In this document: piece after piece, positions 50,885 through 59,317 of the stretch
Position numbering within the stretch: the stretch's first letter is position 1
Layout of the letters: each line of letters starts with the position of its first letter
Source of the DNA: UBA2357 sp046295975
Lineage (GTDB): Bacteria; Pseudomonadota; Gammaproteobacteria; Burkholderiales; Rhodocyclaceae
DNA length: 64,000 bases
Reading direction: 5' to 3'
Assembly: GCA_046295975.1 (NCBI GenBank)
Contig: JBKBMG010000008.1
Location: 1 to 64,000 of the forward strand
Translations under genes and position numbers: made by a program
Notes under the pieces: generated by a model
What the model saw: the letters and a program-made list of their open reading frames with translations, nothing else
Told to the model about the DNA's origin: nothing
The model's database searches: none

Positions 50885-51828
50885 GCCGCGTGCTCGATGG
50901 GGGAGGGCAAGGCACGACCCGCGTCGGCCAGCAACGCCTCGGCGCGGGCGGCTTCGGCGAGCAGGTCGGCCAGCGGCGGGATGGCGTTGTCGCGCTCGAT
51001 CAAGGTGGGACGCGGCCCGATGCGGGCGAGCAGGGCGGCATAGTGCTGCCATACCGCCTCGGACACTGCCGAGCCGTGGTCGTCGATCAGCAGCGGCCGT
51101 CCGTCCGGGTGCTCGCTGGCATGGCCGGCAAGGTGGATTTCGCCGACCGCCTCCAGCGGCAGCGCGGCCAGGTAGCGCTCCAGCGCGGCGGTGGCCGCGG
51201 CCGGCGTGTGGTGGTGGTTGACCGATGAGATCAGGGCATTGGTGAGATCGAGCAACAGGCCGCAGCCGCTGCGGCGGACCACTTCGCCGATGAAGCCGGC
51301 CTCGTCCATCTGCGCGTCGGCAAAGCGAAGGTAGGTGGCCGGGTTCTCGACCAGAATCGAGCGCCCGAGCCGTGTCTGTACCCGATCAATGTTGTCGCAG
51401 GTGCGCTGCAGGCTGGCGCGATCGTAGCGGGGGGGCAGCAGATCGCCGAAGTAGCTGCCGGCATGGGCCGACCACGCCAGGTGTTCCGAAAACTGGGCCG
51501 GCTCGATGCGTGCCACCAGCGCGGCGACGCGCTCCAGGTGGTCCGCGTCGATCGCCTCATCGCCGCCCAGCGACAGGCCCAGGCCGTGCACCGAGATCGG
51601 GTGATCGGCGCGCAGGCACGCCAGCATGTGGCGCATGGGGCCGCCCGCGACCAGATAGTTTTCGGCGTGGATCTCGAGGAAGCCCGCGGCGAACGATCCG
51701 GCCGCCGACTGCGTTGTCCGCAGGGCTTCGAAATGGCCGGGCTTGAAGCCGATGCCGGCGCGTGCCGGCAGGCCGGTGGTGGCATGTCCGGCGCCCCCGG
51801 GGGCGCTCGGCGTGGCGGCGGCACGCAT
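50881..51828 (-). CDS. DUF692 (MNIO) enzyme, BufB-like (copy 1)
   Basis: This 315-residue multinuclear iron oxidative enzyme has GIGFKPGHFEAL (start of barrel), FLEIHAENYLVAGGP, HGLGLSLGG, SEHLAWSAHAGSYFGDLLP, VENPATYLRF, LLDLTNALISSVNH and EIHLAGHASEHPDG in the order of DUF692. It matches the subgroup that modifies DUF2282 (BufA1) peptides, and lies 13 bases after that precursor. The expected reaction is modification of precursor Cys; this is family knowledge. The ATG at 51828 lies within a longer open frame that shows no homology. Confidence 0.9.
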   Translation of the reverse strand: MRAAATPSAPGGAGHATTGLPARAGIGFKPGHFEALRTTQSAAGSFAAGFLEIHAENYLVAGGPMRHMLACLRADHPISVHGLGLSLGGDEAIDADHLERVAALVARIEPAQFSEHLAWSAHAGSYFGDLLPPRYDRASLQRTCDNIDRVQTRLGRSILVENPATYLRFADAQMDEAGFIGEVVRRSGCGLLLDLTNALISSVNHHHTPAAATAALERYLAALPLEAVGEIHLAGHASEHPDGRPLLIDDHGSAVSEAVWQHYAALLARIGPRPTLIERDNAIPPLADLLAEAARAEALLADAGRALPSPIEHAA

Positions 51829-51841
51829 CGTTCGACCCGCC

Positions 51842-52153
51842 TCAGGACTGCTTGGGCTGGAACGGCTCGAGCTGGCCGAAACCGGTCGGCGAGGTCGGCG
51901 AGGCCATTTGCTCGCAGGTGCCTTTGGGCACGAGCGACCAGGCGTCGCCCTGGTAGTCCACCTTGGAGGTGCCGGCACAGCTGGTGCCGGGTCCGGCGGC
52001 GCAGTCGTTCTTGCCCGCCAGGGCAACGCCGTAGCACTTTTCCTTGTCGGCGGACTGGGCGAGCGCCGCGCCGGCGGACATCGTGAGGGCCGCGCCAAGC
52101 GCCAGGGCAAGGGTGGCGGCGGAAAGGCTGCGGGCGTGGGTGTGGTGATTCAT
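51842..52153 (-). CDS. DUF2282 precursor peptide (BufA1-type bufferin)
   Basis: This 103-residue secreted peptide has a signal (AATLALALGAALTMSAGAALA, cut ~33, in parts) and a mature part with four Cys in CYGVALAGKNDC, GTSCAGTS and PKGTCEQ. This is the DUF2282 consensus. In known bufferins, the MNIO enzyme modifies Cys residues and the product binds copper in the periplasm. It lies directly upstream of DUF692 copy 1. The ATG starts a clean signal peptide. Confidence 0.9.
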   Translation of the reverse strand: MNHHTHARSLSAATLALALGAALTMSAGAALAQSADKEKCYGVALAGKNDCAAGPGTSCAGTSKVDYQGDAWSLVPKGTCEQMASPTSPTGFGQLEPFQPKQS

Positions 52154-52216
52154 CTTCAGGCTCCTGGGCGTGTTGGGGTAAGGTCGCGCTCGCTCGCGTG
52201 ACGAGCGAGCGTGGGG

Positions 52217-52498
52217 TCAGCCGATATCGCCGATGGTGCCGCCGGCGTTGAGGCATTCGTCGGCTTTCATGGCTTTGAAGCCATGACCCTTGCAGGCATT
52301 CTGGCCCTTGCAGGCATGCTCCGTGGTCTTGCAGTCGGAATGGCCCTTGCATGAGTGCACGTCGTAGCAGTGGACCGTATCGGAGGCCGATATGGCCTTG
52401 CCGACGGCGCCGGCAGGCGGCTCGGCGCCGATCGCGAGCGAGGATGCGGCAAGCGTCGCGGCGATTGCGACGAGTCGGGAGGCGTTCAAGGAGGTCAT
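52217..52498 (-). CDS. Six-Cys secreted peptide, second bufferin-type precursor
   Basis: This 93-residue peptide has a short signal (LVAIAATLAASSLAIGA, cut ~25) and a mature region with six Cys: HCYDVHSCKG, SDCKTTEHACKG, QNACKGHG and DECLNAGG. The repeated CKG motif, with the ACKGQNACKG core, matches small secreted proteins linked to DUF692 operons (BufA2-like). It lies 63 bases before the DUF2282 gene as the first of the operon. The ATG has AAGGAGG-like sequence in its own downstream region, but upstream only GAAAGGG about 10 bases away. Confidence 0.82.
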   Translation of the reverse strand: MTSLNASRLVAIAATLAASSLAIGAEPPAGAVGKAISASDTVHCYDVHSCKGHSDCKTTEHACKGQNACKGHGFKAMKADECLNAGGTIGDIG

Positions 52499-52798
52499 GG
52501 TGATTGCCCTTTCGTATGAGGTTTGCGGGACGGCGCGTTGCCGCGTTCGGCGGATTGCCTTGTGGCTGCGCGACCGTGGCTTGAACTTTATGTTTTCGGT
52601 CTGGCGGGCAGGATTCGTGCTCCTACGCAATTCGGTTGCGGCTGCTACGTAGGCCAGCCCGAAAGGGCATTGGGTCGCGGCGGCGACGGGGTTCATCCCG
52701 GTTGTCCGTTTTGGTCCGTTTGTCGTCCCGTTCCGGTGCTGTCGTACGCTGTATTCGCACCTATGATGTGCTTGTTCCCAATCTCCGAGAGACCTGAT
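52499..52798. other. Divergent promoter region between buf operon and isochorismatase
   Basis: No gene is seen. The region must hold the promoters of the leftward peptide operon and of the rightward isochorismatase gene. CCTACG (52622-52627) and CGTAGG (52648-52653) form a dyad that resembles the arms of dispersed GTAGGAGC-type intergenic palindromes. No textbook sigma-70 or ECF sequence could be identified with confidence. Confidence 0.55.
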
Positions 52799-53383
52799 AT
52801 GTCCGCCGCAACCTCTGTCCCCGGTTCCGAACCCGACGTGCGCAGCGCCCTGATCATCATCGACGTGCAGGAATCCTTCCCGCGTATGCCGTTCTGGCGC
52901 GACGACGAGGTGCCCGCCTTTCGCGATGCACTGCTGCGTCTGGAGGCCGGCTGTCGTGCCCGCGGCGTGCCGGTGGTGCATGTCTTCCACGTGGGTCAGG
53001 CGGGTCCGTTCACCGAGGCGTCCGGCTTCGTGCGGCCGCTGGCATGGCTGCCGGGTGAACCTGCGGCGGTGTTCCACAAGCACACCCTCAACGCCTTCAC
53101 CGACACCGGGCTGGACCTCTGGCTGCGCCGCCGGGGGGTGGGCCGGCTGATCGTGAGCGGCATTCGCACCGAGCAGTGTTGCGAGACCACCGCTCGCGTT
53201 GGCGCAGACATCGGCTACGCGGTGGACTTCGTGACCGAGGCCACGCTGACCTTTGCGATGACGCACGCGCGCAGCGGCCGGGTGTTCGAGGCCGGCGAGA
53301 TCAAGCAACGCACGGAACTGGTGCTGGCCGATCGCTTTGCCCGCATCGTCGACGTCGAACAGGCGCTGGCGGCGCTGGCCTGA
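52799..53383 (+). CDS. Isochorismatase-family hydrolase
   Basis: This 194-residue cysteine hydrolase has ALIIIDVQESF (catalytic Asp ~22), HKHTLNAFTDTGLD (catalytic Lys), and SGIRTEQCCETTARVG (catalytic Cys). Members hydrolyse isochorismate, nicotinamide or related amides; the substrate here is unclear. The ATG at 52799 lacks a strong ribosome site (AGAGA), but the frame upstream has no homology. It is divergent from the bufferin-type operon. Confidence 0.85.
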   Translation: MSAATSVPGSEPDVRSALIIIDVQESFPRMPFWRDDEVPAFRDALLRLEAGCRARGVPVVHVFHVGQAGPFTEASGFVRPLAWLPGEPAAVFHKHTLNAFTDTGLDLWLRRRGVGRLIVSGIRTEQCCETTARVGADIGYAVDFVTEATLTFAMTHARSGRVFEAGEIKQRTELVLADRFARIVDVEQALAALA

Positions 53384-53401
53384 ACGAGGGGGGCAGGCAC
53401 C

Positions 53402-53662
53402 ATGAAGCTGGAACTTCGCCCCGGGTGTGAATGCTGCGATCGCGACTTGCCGCCGGACAGCACCGCGGCCTGGATCTGCAGCTTTGAGTGCACGTTCTGC
53501 GAGGACTGCGCACGCACGCGGCTGGACGGCCGTTGCCCCAACTGTGGTGGCGAACTGGTGCGCCGCCCGCGTCGTCCGGCGGCGGCGCTCGCCCGCCACC
53601 CGGCCTCGACCACCCGGGTGTGGAAGCCGGCCAGCGGTTGTCGTGGCGAGGGTGCGCGGTGA
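53402..53662 (+). CDS. DUF1272 zinc-ribbon-like protein
   Basis: This 86-residue protein has an N-terminal MKLELRPGCECCDRDLPPDS and Cys pairs CSFECTFCEDCA and CPNCGGELV, a compact Cys8 zinc-binding fold of the DUF1272 family. Its tail is Arg/Ala-rich. It overlaps the following EamA transporter at GTGA, so the two are translationally coupled. Function unknown; DUF1272 genes commonly neighbour EamA/RhtA-type transporters. Confidence 0.85.
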   Translation: MKLELRPGCECCDRDLPPDSTAAWICSFECTFCEDCARTRLDGRCPNCGGELVRRPRRPAAALARHPASTTRVWKPASGCRGEGAR

Positions 53663-54561
53663 GGCCCGCGGACCTCGCGCTGGCCTTGTTCGTGGTGTTG
53701 ATCTGGGGCGTGAACTTCGTCGTCATCAAGCTCGGTGTGGCCGAGGTGCCACCGTTGCTGCTGGGGGCGCTGCGCTTCATCGCCGCAGCCCTGCCGGCGG
53801 TGTTCCTGTTCCGTCGGCCGCGCCTGCCGCTGTGGGTGTATCTGGCCTACGGCTTGACGATCTCGGTGGGTCAGTTCGCGCTGTTGTTCACCGCCATCCA
53901 CGTCGGCATGCCATCCGGGCTGGCGTCGCTGGTGCTGCAGTCGCAGGCGTTTTTCACAATGGTTTTTGCCGCCTGGTGGCTGGGCGAGGCATGGCGGCCG
54001 ACGCAACTGCTCGGGCTGGCGCTGGCCGGTGCCGGGTTGGTGCTGATCGGCTCCGCCCATGGGCTCAGCATGCCGTTGGCCGGGTTTCTGCTGACCGTTG
54101 CCGCGGCTTCGATGTGGGCGGCGGGCAACATCGTCACCCGCGCGGTAAGCAAACTCGGCCAGGGCGGCGAAGCGGTGGACATGCAGGCCTTCGTGGTGTG
54201 GGCGTGCCTGGTGCCGCCCGTGCCCTTTCTGCTGCTGTCCTGGTGGCTGGAAGGCGGCAAGGCGATCGCCGCGGCCTTGAGTGGTTTTGGCCTGCAGTCG
54301 GCCTTTGCGGTCGGCTATCTGGCCTGGATGGCGACGCTGGTCGGCTATGGCGTCTGGAGTCGCCTGCTCAGCCGCTACCCCGCCAACCAGGTGGCGCCGT
54401 TCTCCTTGCTGGTGCCGCTGGTGGGCTTGAGCTCGGGCTGGCTGGTGTTCGGCGAGCGCCTGCAAGGCGTGCATTTTGCCGGCGGTGCGCTGCTGATGGC
54501 GGGGTTGGCGCTCAATCTATTCGGTACCCGGGTGATCGGCTGGATGAGGCGGACCGCGTGA
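53659..54561 (+). CDS. EamA-family (DMT) transporter
   Basis: This 300-residue protein has ten predicted helices in two EamA repeats, with VLIWGVNFVVIKLG at the N-terminus and a C-terminal VPLVGLSSGWLVFGE. The GTG start at 53659 overlaps the DUF1272 stop, and an ATG is absent. Its own TGA overlaps the start of the AraC-type gene. It is probably an amino-acid or metabolite exporter; the substrate is unknown. Confidence 0.88.
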   Translation: MRPADLALALFVVLIWGVNFVVIKLGVAEVPPLLLGALRFIAAALPAVFLFRRPRLPLWVYLAYGLTISVGQFALLFTAIHVGMPSGLASLVLQSQAFFTMVFAAWWLGEAWRPTQLLGLALAGAGLVLIGSAHGLSMPLAGFLLTVAAASMWAAGNIVTRAVSKLGQGGEAVDMQAFVVWACLVPPVPFLLLSWWLEGGKAIAAALSGFGLQSAFAVGYLAWMATLVGYGVWSRLLSRYPANQVAPFSLLVPLVGLSSGWLVFGERLQGVHFAGGALLMAGLALNLFGTRVIGWMRRTA

Positions 54562-55586
54562 CCACGACCACTGCAGCCACATCGGCGGCCGCGCCCGAGC
54601 GCGTGCCTGACCCGGTTTCCCGGTTGGGGCAGGCACCGCCTCTGGAAGTGTGGTTCGCGCTCACCCCCAACCTCCTGCTGCTGGACTATGCCGGCCCGGC
54701 CGAGGCCTTGCGCATCGCCGCCCGCATGGGCGCCGGGCTGCGGCTGCACAGTTGCGCGGCGCGGCCTAGTCTGCCGACCTCGGTCGGGGTCGAGCTGTCC
54801 GGGCTGGCGCCGCTGCCGCCGCGTTTGCCGCCGCATAGCCTGGTGATTCTGGCAGGCACGGTGGACGAGGTGGTCGACCATGCCCTGCCCGAGGCACGGG
54901 CAGTGGTCGATTGGCTCGCCACCGCGCCCCGCGAGGACACCTTGCTCGCCAGCGTGTGCTCCGGCGCGTTGCTGCTGGCCCGCGCCGGCCGGTTGGCCGG
55001 CCGGCGGTGTACCACGCACTACAGCCTGACCGAGGAATTGCGCCGGCTCGCGCCCGACAGCCGGGTGGAGGACGACCGGCTGTTTATCGACGACGGGCCG
55101 GTGCTCACCAGCGCCGGCATCACCACCGGCATTGACCTGGCGCTCTACCTGATCGAGCGTCACTGCGGCCCGGCCATGGCGGCCGCGGTGGCCCGCCGCA
55201 TGGTGGTGTTCATGCGGCGCAGCGGCCACGATCCGCAGCTTTCGCCATGGCTGGCGTGGCGCAACCATTTGCATCCGGCGGTGCACCGGGTGCAGGACGT
55301 CATCGCCCGCGACCCCACACGTCGCTGGACGCTGGCCGAACTGGCCGAGCGTGCCCATGTCAGCCCACGCCACCTCACCCGTTTGTTCGCGGCCCACGCC
55401 GGTGTCGGCATCACCGAATATCAGCAACGCCTGCGCCTGGCCTGCGTCCGCGGTCTGCTCGCCGACCGGGGCCTGAGCCTGGAGCGCATCGCCGAGAAAA
55501 CCGGCTTCGGCTCGGCCCGCGATCTGCGGCGGGTATGGGCCCGGCACGAGGCCGAAGCGTTGCCGCAGTGGCGTGGCAGGCACTGA
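54558..55586 (+). CDS. GlxA-type AraC regulator with DJ-1/PfpI domain
   Basis: This 342-residue regulator has an N-terminal GATase1/DJ-1-like domain (~30-205; SVCSGALLLARAG with the Cys-containing nucleophile elbow) and a C-terminal AraC DNA-binding domain (~240-335; TLAELAERAHVSPRHLTRLF, then SLERIAEKTGFGSARDLRRVW). The GTG start overlaps the EamA stop. It presumably controls the DUF1272-EamA pair, either from the same transcript or through its own promoter. Confidence 0.88.
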   Translation: MTTTTAATSAAAPERVPDPVSRLGQAPPLEVWFALTPNLLLLDYAGPAEALRIAARMGAGLRLHSCAARPSLPTSVGVELSGLAPLPPRLPPHSLVILAGTVDEVVDHALPEARAVVDWLATAPREDTLLASVCSGALLLARAGRLAGRRCTTHYSLTEELRRLAPDSRVEDDRLFIDDGPVLTSAGITTGIDLALYLIERHCGPAMAAAVARRMVVFMRRSGHDPQLSPWLAWRNHLHPAVHRVQDVIARDPTRRWTLAELAERAHVSPRHLTRLFAAHAGVGITEYQQRLRLACVRGLLADRGLSLERIAEKTGFGSARDLRRVWARHEAEALPQWRGRH

Positions 55587-55632
55587 CTGACGTCAGCCCC
55601 GCGGGCGCTCGCGATGTTGGCTTCACGAGCGC

Positions 55633-56967
55633 TCAGTTCGGCAAGGCCTTCGCCAGCGCCGGATAGCGCCGCATCAGTGTGATGGCGCGTGCCACGAAAT
55701 GCACGTGCATCGCGGCCCACAAGCCGTGGTTGCCCAGTGGCGACAACAGCCACCAGGCAACCAGGAATGCGGCCAGCGACCACAGCATGGCCTGGCGCAT
55801 GTCGGCGCTGCGGGTGGCGCCGATGAAAATGCCATCGAGCTGGAAGGCCATGACCCCCACCAGCGGTGCGATTGCCGCCCACGGCAGGTATGACTGGGCG
55901 GTGGCACGGGTGTCGGGGTCGACGGTGAGGGCGGTGACGATGAACTCGCCTCCTGCCCACAGCGCCGCCGTCAGCAGCGCGGCCATGCCCACCGCCCACA
56001 ACGTGGTGAGCTGTGCCGAGACGGTCAGCGCGGCGCGGCGTGCGGCCCCCACGGCGCGGCCGACCAGGGTTTCGGTGGCGAAGGCGATGCCGTCCAGGAA
56101 GAACGACGCCACGGTAATGAAGTGCATCAACACCGCGTTGGCGGCGAGCACCACCTCCCCCTGCTGCGCGCCCTGGGCGACGAACCACAGGTAGATGAAG
56201 ATCAGTGCCAGCGAGCGGATCATGATGTCGCGGTTGACCGCGAGGGTGCGGCGCAGACGGGTGGCATGCAGCACCCGCTCGCGCGACCAGCGTCCGCCGC
56301 TGGCGTGGGCGTGATGCCAGGCGACGAACAGCCCGACCGCTGCCGCCACCCACTCGGCGATCAGCGTGCCGGCTGCCACGCCGCTCACCCCCCAGTCCAG
56401 CCCCAGCACGAAAAACACGTCCAGTGCGATGTTGCAAAGGTTGAGCAGCAGTTGCAGGGCGAACGCCACGCCGCTGCGGCCCAGGCCGATGAACCAGCCG
56501 AGCAGGGCGTAGTTGGCCAGGGTTGCCGGCGCAGCCCAGATGCGGATGTCGAAGTAGTCGCGGGCCAGGGGCTCGACCCGCGGCCCGGCGTCGAAGAACA
56601 GGAAGGCGGCCTCGCGGATCGGCCACTGCAGCACGATCAGCGCGGTGCCGACGGCCGCTGCGATCAACAGCGAACGGCCCAGGCAGGCGAGCAACTCGTC
56701 GCCGTCGCGCGCGCCGTGGGCCTGCGCGGTCAGGCCGGTGGTGCCCATGCGCAGAAAGCCGAAGGCCCAGAACACGAAGTTGAAGATCAAGGCGGCGACT
56801 GCCACGGCGCCGATGTGCGCCGGGTCGGGGATGCGGCCCACCACCGCGGTGTCGACCACCCCGATCAGCGGCGTCGATACGCTGGAGAGCATCACCGGCA
56901 CGGCCAGGGTGAGCACCGTGCGATGAGTCGGCAAGCTTGTGGGGGATGGATCGATGGTCGCGCGCAT
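55633..56967 (-). CDS. MATE-family efflux transporter (DinF-like)
   Basis: This 444-residue transporter has twelve helices. The first half has MLSSVSTPLIGVVDTAVVGR and GFLRMGTTGLTAQAHGA; the second has AANAVLMHFITVASFFLDG and ATETLVGRAVGA. These are typical of the DinF subgroup of MATE exporters. The ATG at 56967 is preferred; the frame continues 20 codons upstream with basic residues not usual in the family. It is divergent from the SDR gene. Confidence 0.9.
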   Translation of the reverse strand: MRATIDPSPTSLPTHRTVLTLAVPVMLSSVSTPLIGVVDTAVVGRIPDPAHIGAVAVAALIFNFVFWAFGFLRMGTTGLTAQAHGARDGDELLACLGRSLLIAAAVGTALIVLQWPIREAAFLFFDAGPRVEPLARDYFDIRIWAAPATLANYALLGWFIGLGRSGVAFALQLLLNLCNIALDVFFVLGLDWGVSGVAAGTLIAEWVAAAVGLFVAWHHAHASGGRWSRERVLHATRLRRTLAVNRDIMIRSLALIFIYLWFVAQGAQQGEVVLAANAVLMHFITVASFFLDGIAFATETLVGRAVGAARRAALTVSAQLTTLWAVGMAALLTAALWAGGEFIVTALTVDPDTRATAQSYLPWAAIAPLVGVMAFQLDGIFIGATRSADMRQAMLWSLAAFLVAWWLLSPLGNHGLWAAMHVHFVARAITLMRRYPALAKALPN

Positions 56968-57121
56968 TTGCACTATCCTAAGCGACCTTCCCCGGGAACG
57001 GCGCATGGCCTTGTCCGGGGTGAACACTGAGGGGTGTGGAGAAGCCTGGGTGCGTGCGGCGGCGGTACCGCCACTGTGCTACGCCAACGGCTTGTCCGCC
57101 CGCGACGACCATGGAGCAAAC

Positions 57122-57892
57122 ATGAGCAAGAGTGTATTCATTACCGGCGCCACCTCCGGCTTCGGCGCCGCCTGCGCCCGCCGCCTGGCCCGAGAAGGCT
57201 GGATGGTGGCGATCTGCGGCCGGCGCGGCGAGCGCCTGGAAGCCTTGCGCGAGGAACTGGCCGGACAGGCCGCCGGGGTGCACGCCGTGGTGCTGGACGT
57301 GCGCGACCGTGCCGCGATGGAAGCGGCGGTCGCGGCGCTGCCGCCGGGCTTCGAGCGGCTAGATGCGCTGATCAACAACGCCGGCCTGGCGCTCGGCATC
57401 GAGCCTGCGCAACGCTGCGACCTCGATGACTGGGAAACCATGGTCGACACCAACATCAAGGGCCTGCTCTATGCCACCCGCTTGCTGCTGCCGCGCCTGA
57501 TCGCCGCCGGGCGGGGCGCGAGCATCGTCAACCTGGGGTCGGTGGCGGGGCGCTACCCCTATCCCGGCAGCCACGTATATGGTGCCACCAAGGCCTTCGT
57601 CCGGCAGTTCAGCCTCAACCTGCGCTGCGATCTGCAGGGCACCGGCGTGCGCGTGACGGACATCGAACCCGGCCTGTGCGAAAGCGAATTCTCACTGGTC
57701 CGCTTCGAAGGCGACCAGGCGCGCTACGACGCCACCTACGCGGGCGCCGAGCCGATCCAGCCGGAAGACATCGCCGACACCATCCACTGGGTGCTCGATC
57801 GGCCACCACATGTGAACATCAACACCCTGGAATTGATGCCGGTGTCGCAAAGCTGGGGGGGCTTTGCGGTGCACCGCAAGCCCCAGGCCTGA
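57122..57892 (+). CDS. Short-chain dehydrogenase (YdfG-like)
   Basis: This 256-residue SDR has the NADP-binding TGATSGFGAA (8-17), NNAG (~88), catalytic Ser (GSVAGRYPYPGS) and Tyr-Lys (HVYGATKAFV). The C-terminal PVSQSWGGFAVHR is characteristic of the YdfG/NADP-dependent 3-hydroxy acid dehydrogenase subgroup, which oxidises L-allo-threonine and 3-hydroxypropionate. The ATG at 57122 has GGAG about 6 bases upstream. It stands alone, divergent from the MATE gene. Confidence 0.9.
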   Translation: MSKSVFITGATSGFGAACARRLAREGWMVAICGRRGERLEALREELAGQAAGVHAVVLDVRDRAAMEAAVAALPPGFERLDALINNAGLALGIEPAQRCDLDDWETMVDTNIKGLLYATRLLLPRLIAAGRGASIVNLGSVAGRYPYPGSHVYGATKAFVRQFSLNLRCDLQGTGVRVTDIEPGLCESEFSLVRFEGDQARYDATYAGAEPIQPEDIADTIHWVLDRPPHVNINTLELMPVSQSWGGFAVHRKPQA

Positions 57893-58033
57893 TAACTTGT
57901 GAGGACATCGTGGCGTGCGGCCCGATGGCCGTGCGCGCTGCGACCGGGACGCATCAAGCATCACGCACGATTCACTCACGCGTTCTGGTCGCGGGACTGG
58001 CCACCGACCCAGACATTGAGACCAGGAGGAAGC

Positions 58034-58669
58034 ATGAGCTCAGCCCCACCGCCGGACCAAGCCCCCACTCCGGACCAAGCCGCCGAGCGGGATCCGGCAT
58101 GCAGATTGGAACGCTCCGGCGAATCCGGGTCCGGCCTGGACGCGGTGCTGGCGTTCTGGTTCGAGGAGCTCGCCCCCGCCGACTGGTGGCGCAAGAGCGA
58201 TGCGCTGGACCGCCGCATCGCCGAGCGCTTCGGCGCCGTGCTCGCTGCTGCGGTGGCGGGCGAACTGGCTCACTGGCGCCGGGACGCGCGCGGGCGTCTG
58301 GCCGAAATCATCGTGCTCGACCAGTTCTCGCGCAACATCCATCGCGACCGCCCGGCCGCCTTCGCCGCTGATGGCATGGCCTTGGTGTTGGCCCAGGAAG
58401 CGGTGCGCGCCGGTGCCGACCAGGCGCTGCCGGTCGCGATGCGGCGCTTCTTCTACATGCCTTACATGCACAGCGAATCGCTGCGCATCCACGACGACGC
58501 CTTGCGCCTGTTCAGTCAGCCCGGTCTGGAAGACAACCTCGACTTCGAACGGCGCCACCGCGACATCATCGTCCGCTTCGGCCGTTATCCGCACCGCAAC
58601 GCGATCCTGGGCCGGTCCTCCAGCGCCGCCGAGCAGGCCTTTCTGCTGGAGCCGGGATCGTCGTTCTGA
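58034..58669 (+). CDS. DUF924 family protein
   Basis: This 211-residue protein has a disordered Pro/Asp-rich head (~1-30) followed by the DUF924 alpha-helical domain: VLAFWFEELAPADWWRKS, IIVLDQFSRNIHRD, and RFFYMPYMHSE with GRYPHRNAILG. These are its diagnostic motifs. The ATG has an ideal AGGAGGA site. The function of DUF924 (TPR-like) is unknown. The gene ends before a 14-bp tandem repeat. Confidence 0.88.
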   Translation: MSSAPPPDQAPTPDQAAERDPACRLERSGESGSGLDAVLAFWFEELAPADWWRKSDALDRRIAERFGAVLAAAVAGELAHWRRDARGRLAEIIVLDQFSRNIHRDRPAAFAADGMALVLAQEAVRAGADQALPVAMRRFFYMPYMHSESLRIHDDALRLFSQPGLEDNLDFERRHRDIIVRFGRYPHRNAILGRSSSAAEQAFLLEPGSSF

Positions 58670-58716
58670 GCCGGACGTGGTGTTTGCGCGCCATCGGACC
58701 GAGCGACGGCTTCGTC

Positions 58717-58786
58717 ACCGGCGCTCAGTTACCGGCGCTCAGTTACCGGCGCTCAGTTACCGGCGCTCAGTTACCGGCGCTCAGTC
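58717..58786. repeat. 14-bp tandem repeat, five copies (ACCGGCGCTCAGTT)
   Basis: Five contiguous copies of ACCGGCGCTCAGTT, the last ending TC, run from 58717 to 58786. The final copy contains the stop codon of the response regulator on the minus strand. A unit of 14 bases is not a multiple of three, so extra copies do not extend the protein. The right neighbour's last codons are GAC-rich (DDD). Confidence 0.95.
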
Positions 58787-59317
58787 GTCGTCTATCAGCA
58801 GGGAGCCGTCCGGCCCCCATTTCGCCTTGGTGATGCCTGGGTTTTCGGCCTCGAGGCGGCGGCGCTCGAGTTCCTCGCGGTCCAGGTGACCGGCCTCGAC
58901 GCGCTTCTCGTCGGCGAGCAGCTTGTCTTCCATGAGTGACGCGTGGCGTTCGATGGCTTCACGAACTGTGGTGACGACTTCCTCGTCGGACCACGGCTTG
59001 GTGAGGTAGCGGTGGATCTCGGCTTCGTTCACCGCCGTCATGATGGTGTCGAAGTCGGTGCTGGCGGACAGGATCAGGCGTATTCCGTCGGGTTGGAGTG
59101 CGCGCATCGCCTTCAGAAACGAGACGCCGTCCATGGACGGCATGCGGTAGTCCGACACGACCACGTCGAAGCGGATGTACTCGGCACGGGCCAGCGCCTC
59201 GCGCGGATCGGAGGCGACTTCGACGCGTGCGGCGCCTTCCGGGAGTCCGCGCGCCAACAGCCGTTTCAATGCCTGCAGGACATTGACTTCGTCATCAACC
59301 AGCAGCACTCTCGTCAT
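58781..59317 (-). CDS. Single-receiver response regulator
   Basis: This 178-residue protein has a CheY-like receiver (VLLVDDEVNVLQALKRLL, phospho-Asp in VVVSDYRMPSMDGVSFL, Thr/Ser in LILSAST, Lys in HRYLTKPWSDEE) and a ~55-residue charged helical tail (ADEKRVEAGHLDREELERRR). It lacks an output domain. Its start overlaps the preceding HD-GYP gene by 23 bases. It probably relays or competes for phosphate from the two kinases of the operon. Confidence 0.88.
   Translation of the reverse strand: MTRVLLVDDEVNVLQALKRLLARGLPEGAARVEVASDPREALARAEYIRFDVVVSDYRMPSMDGVSFLKAMRALQPDGIRLILSASTDFDTIMTAVNEAEIHRYLTKPWSDEEVVTTVREAIERHASLMEDKLLADEKRVEAGHLDREELERRRLEAENPGITKAKWGPDGSLLIDDD

Noticed and set aside
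58717..58786. Possible CRISPR array
   Set aside because: Fourteen-base units without spacers; no Cas genes nearby.
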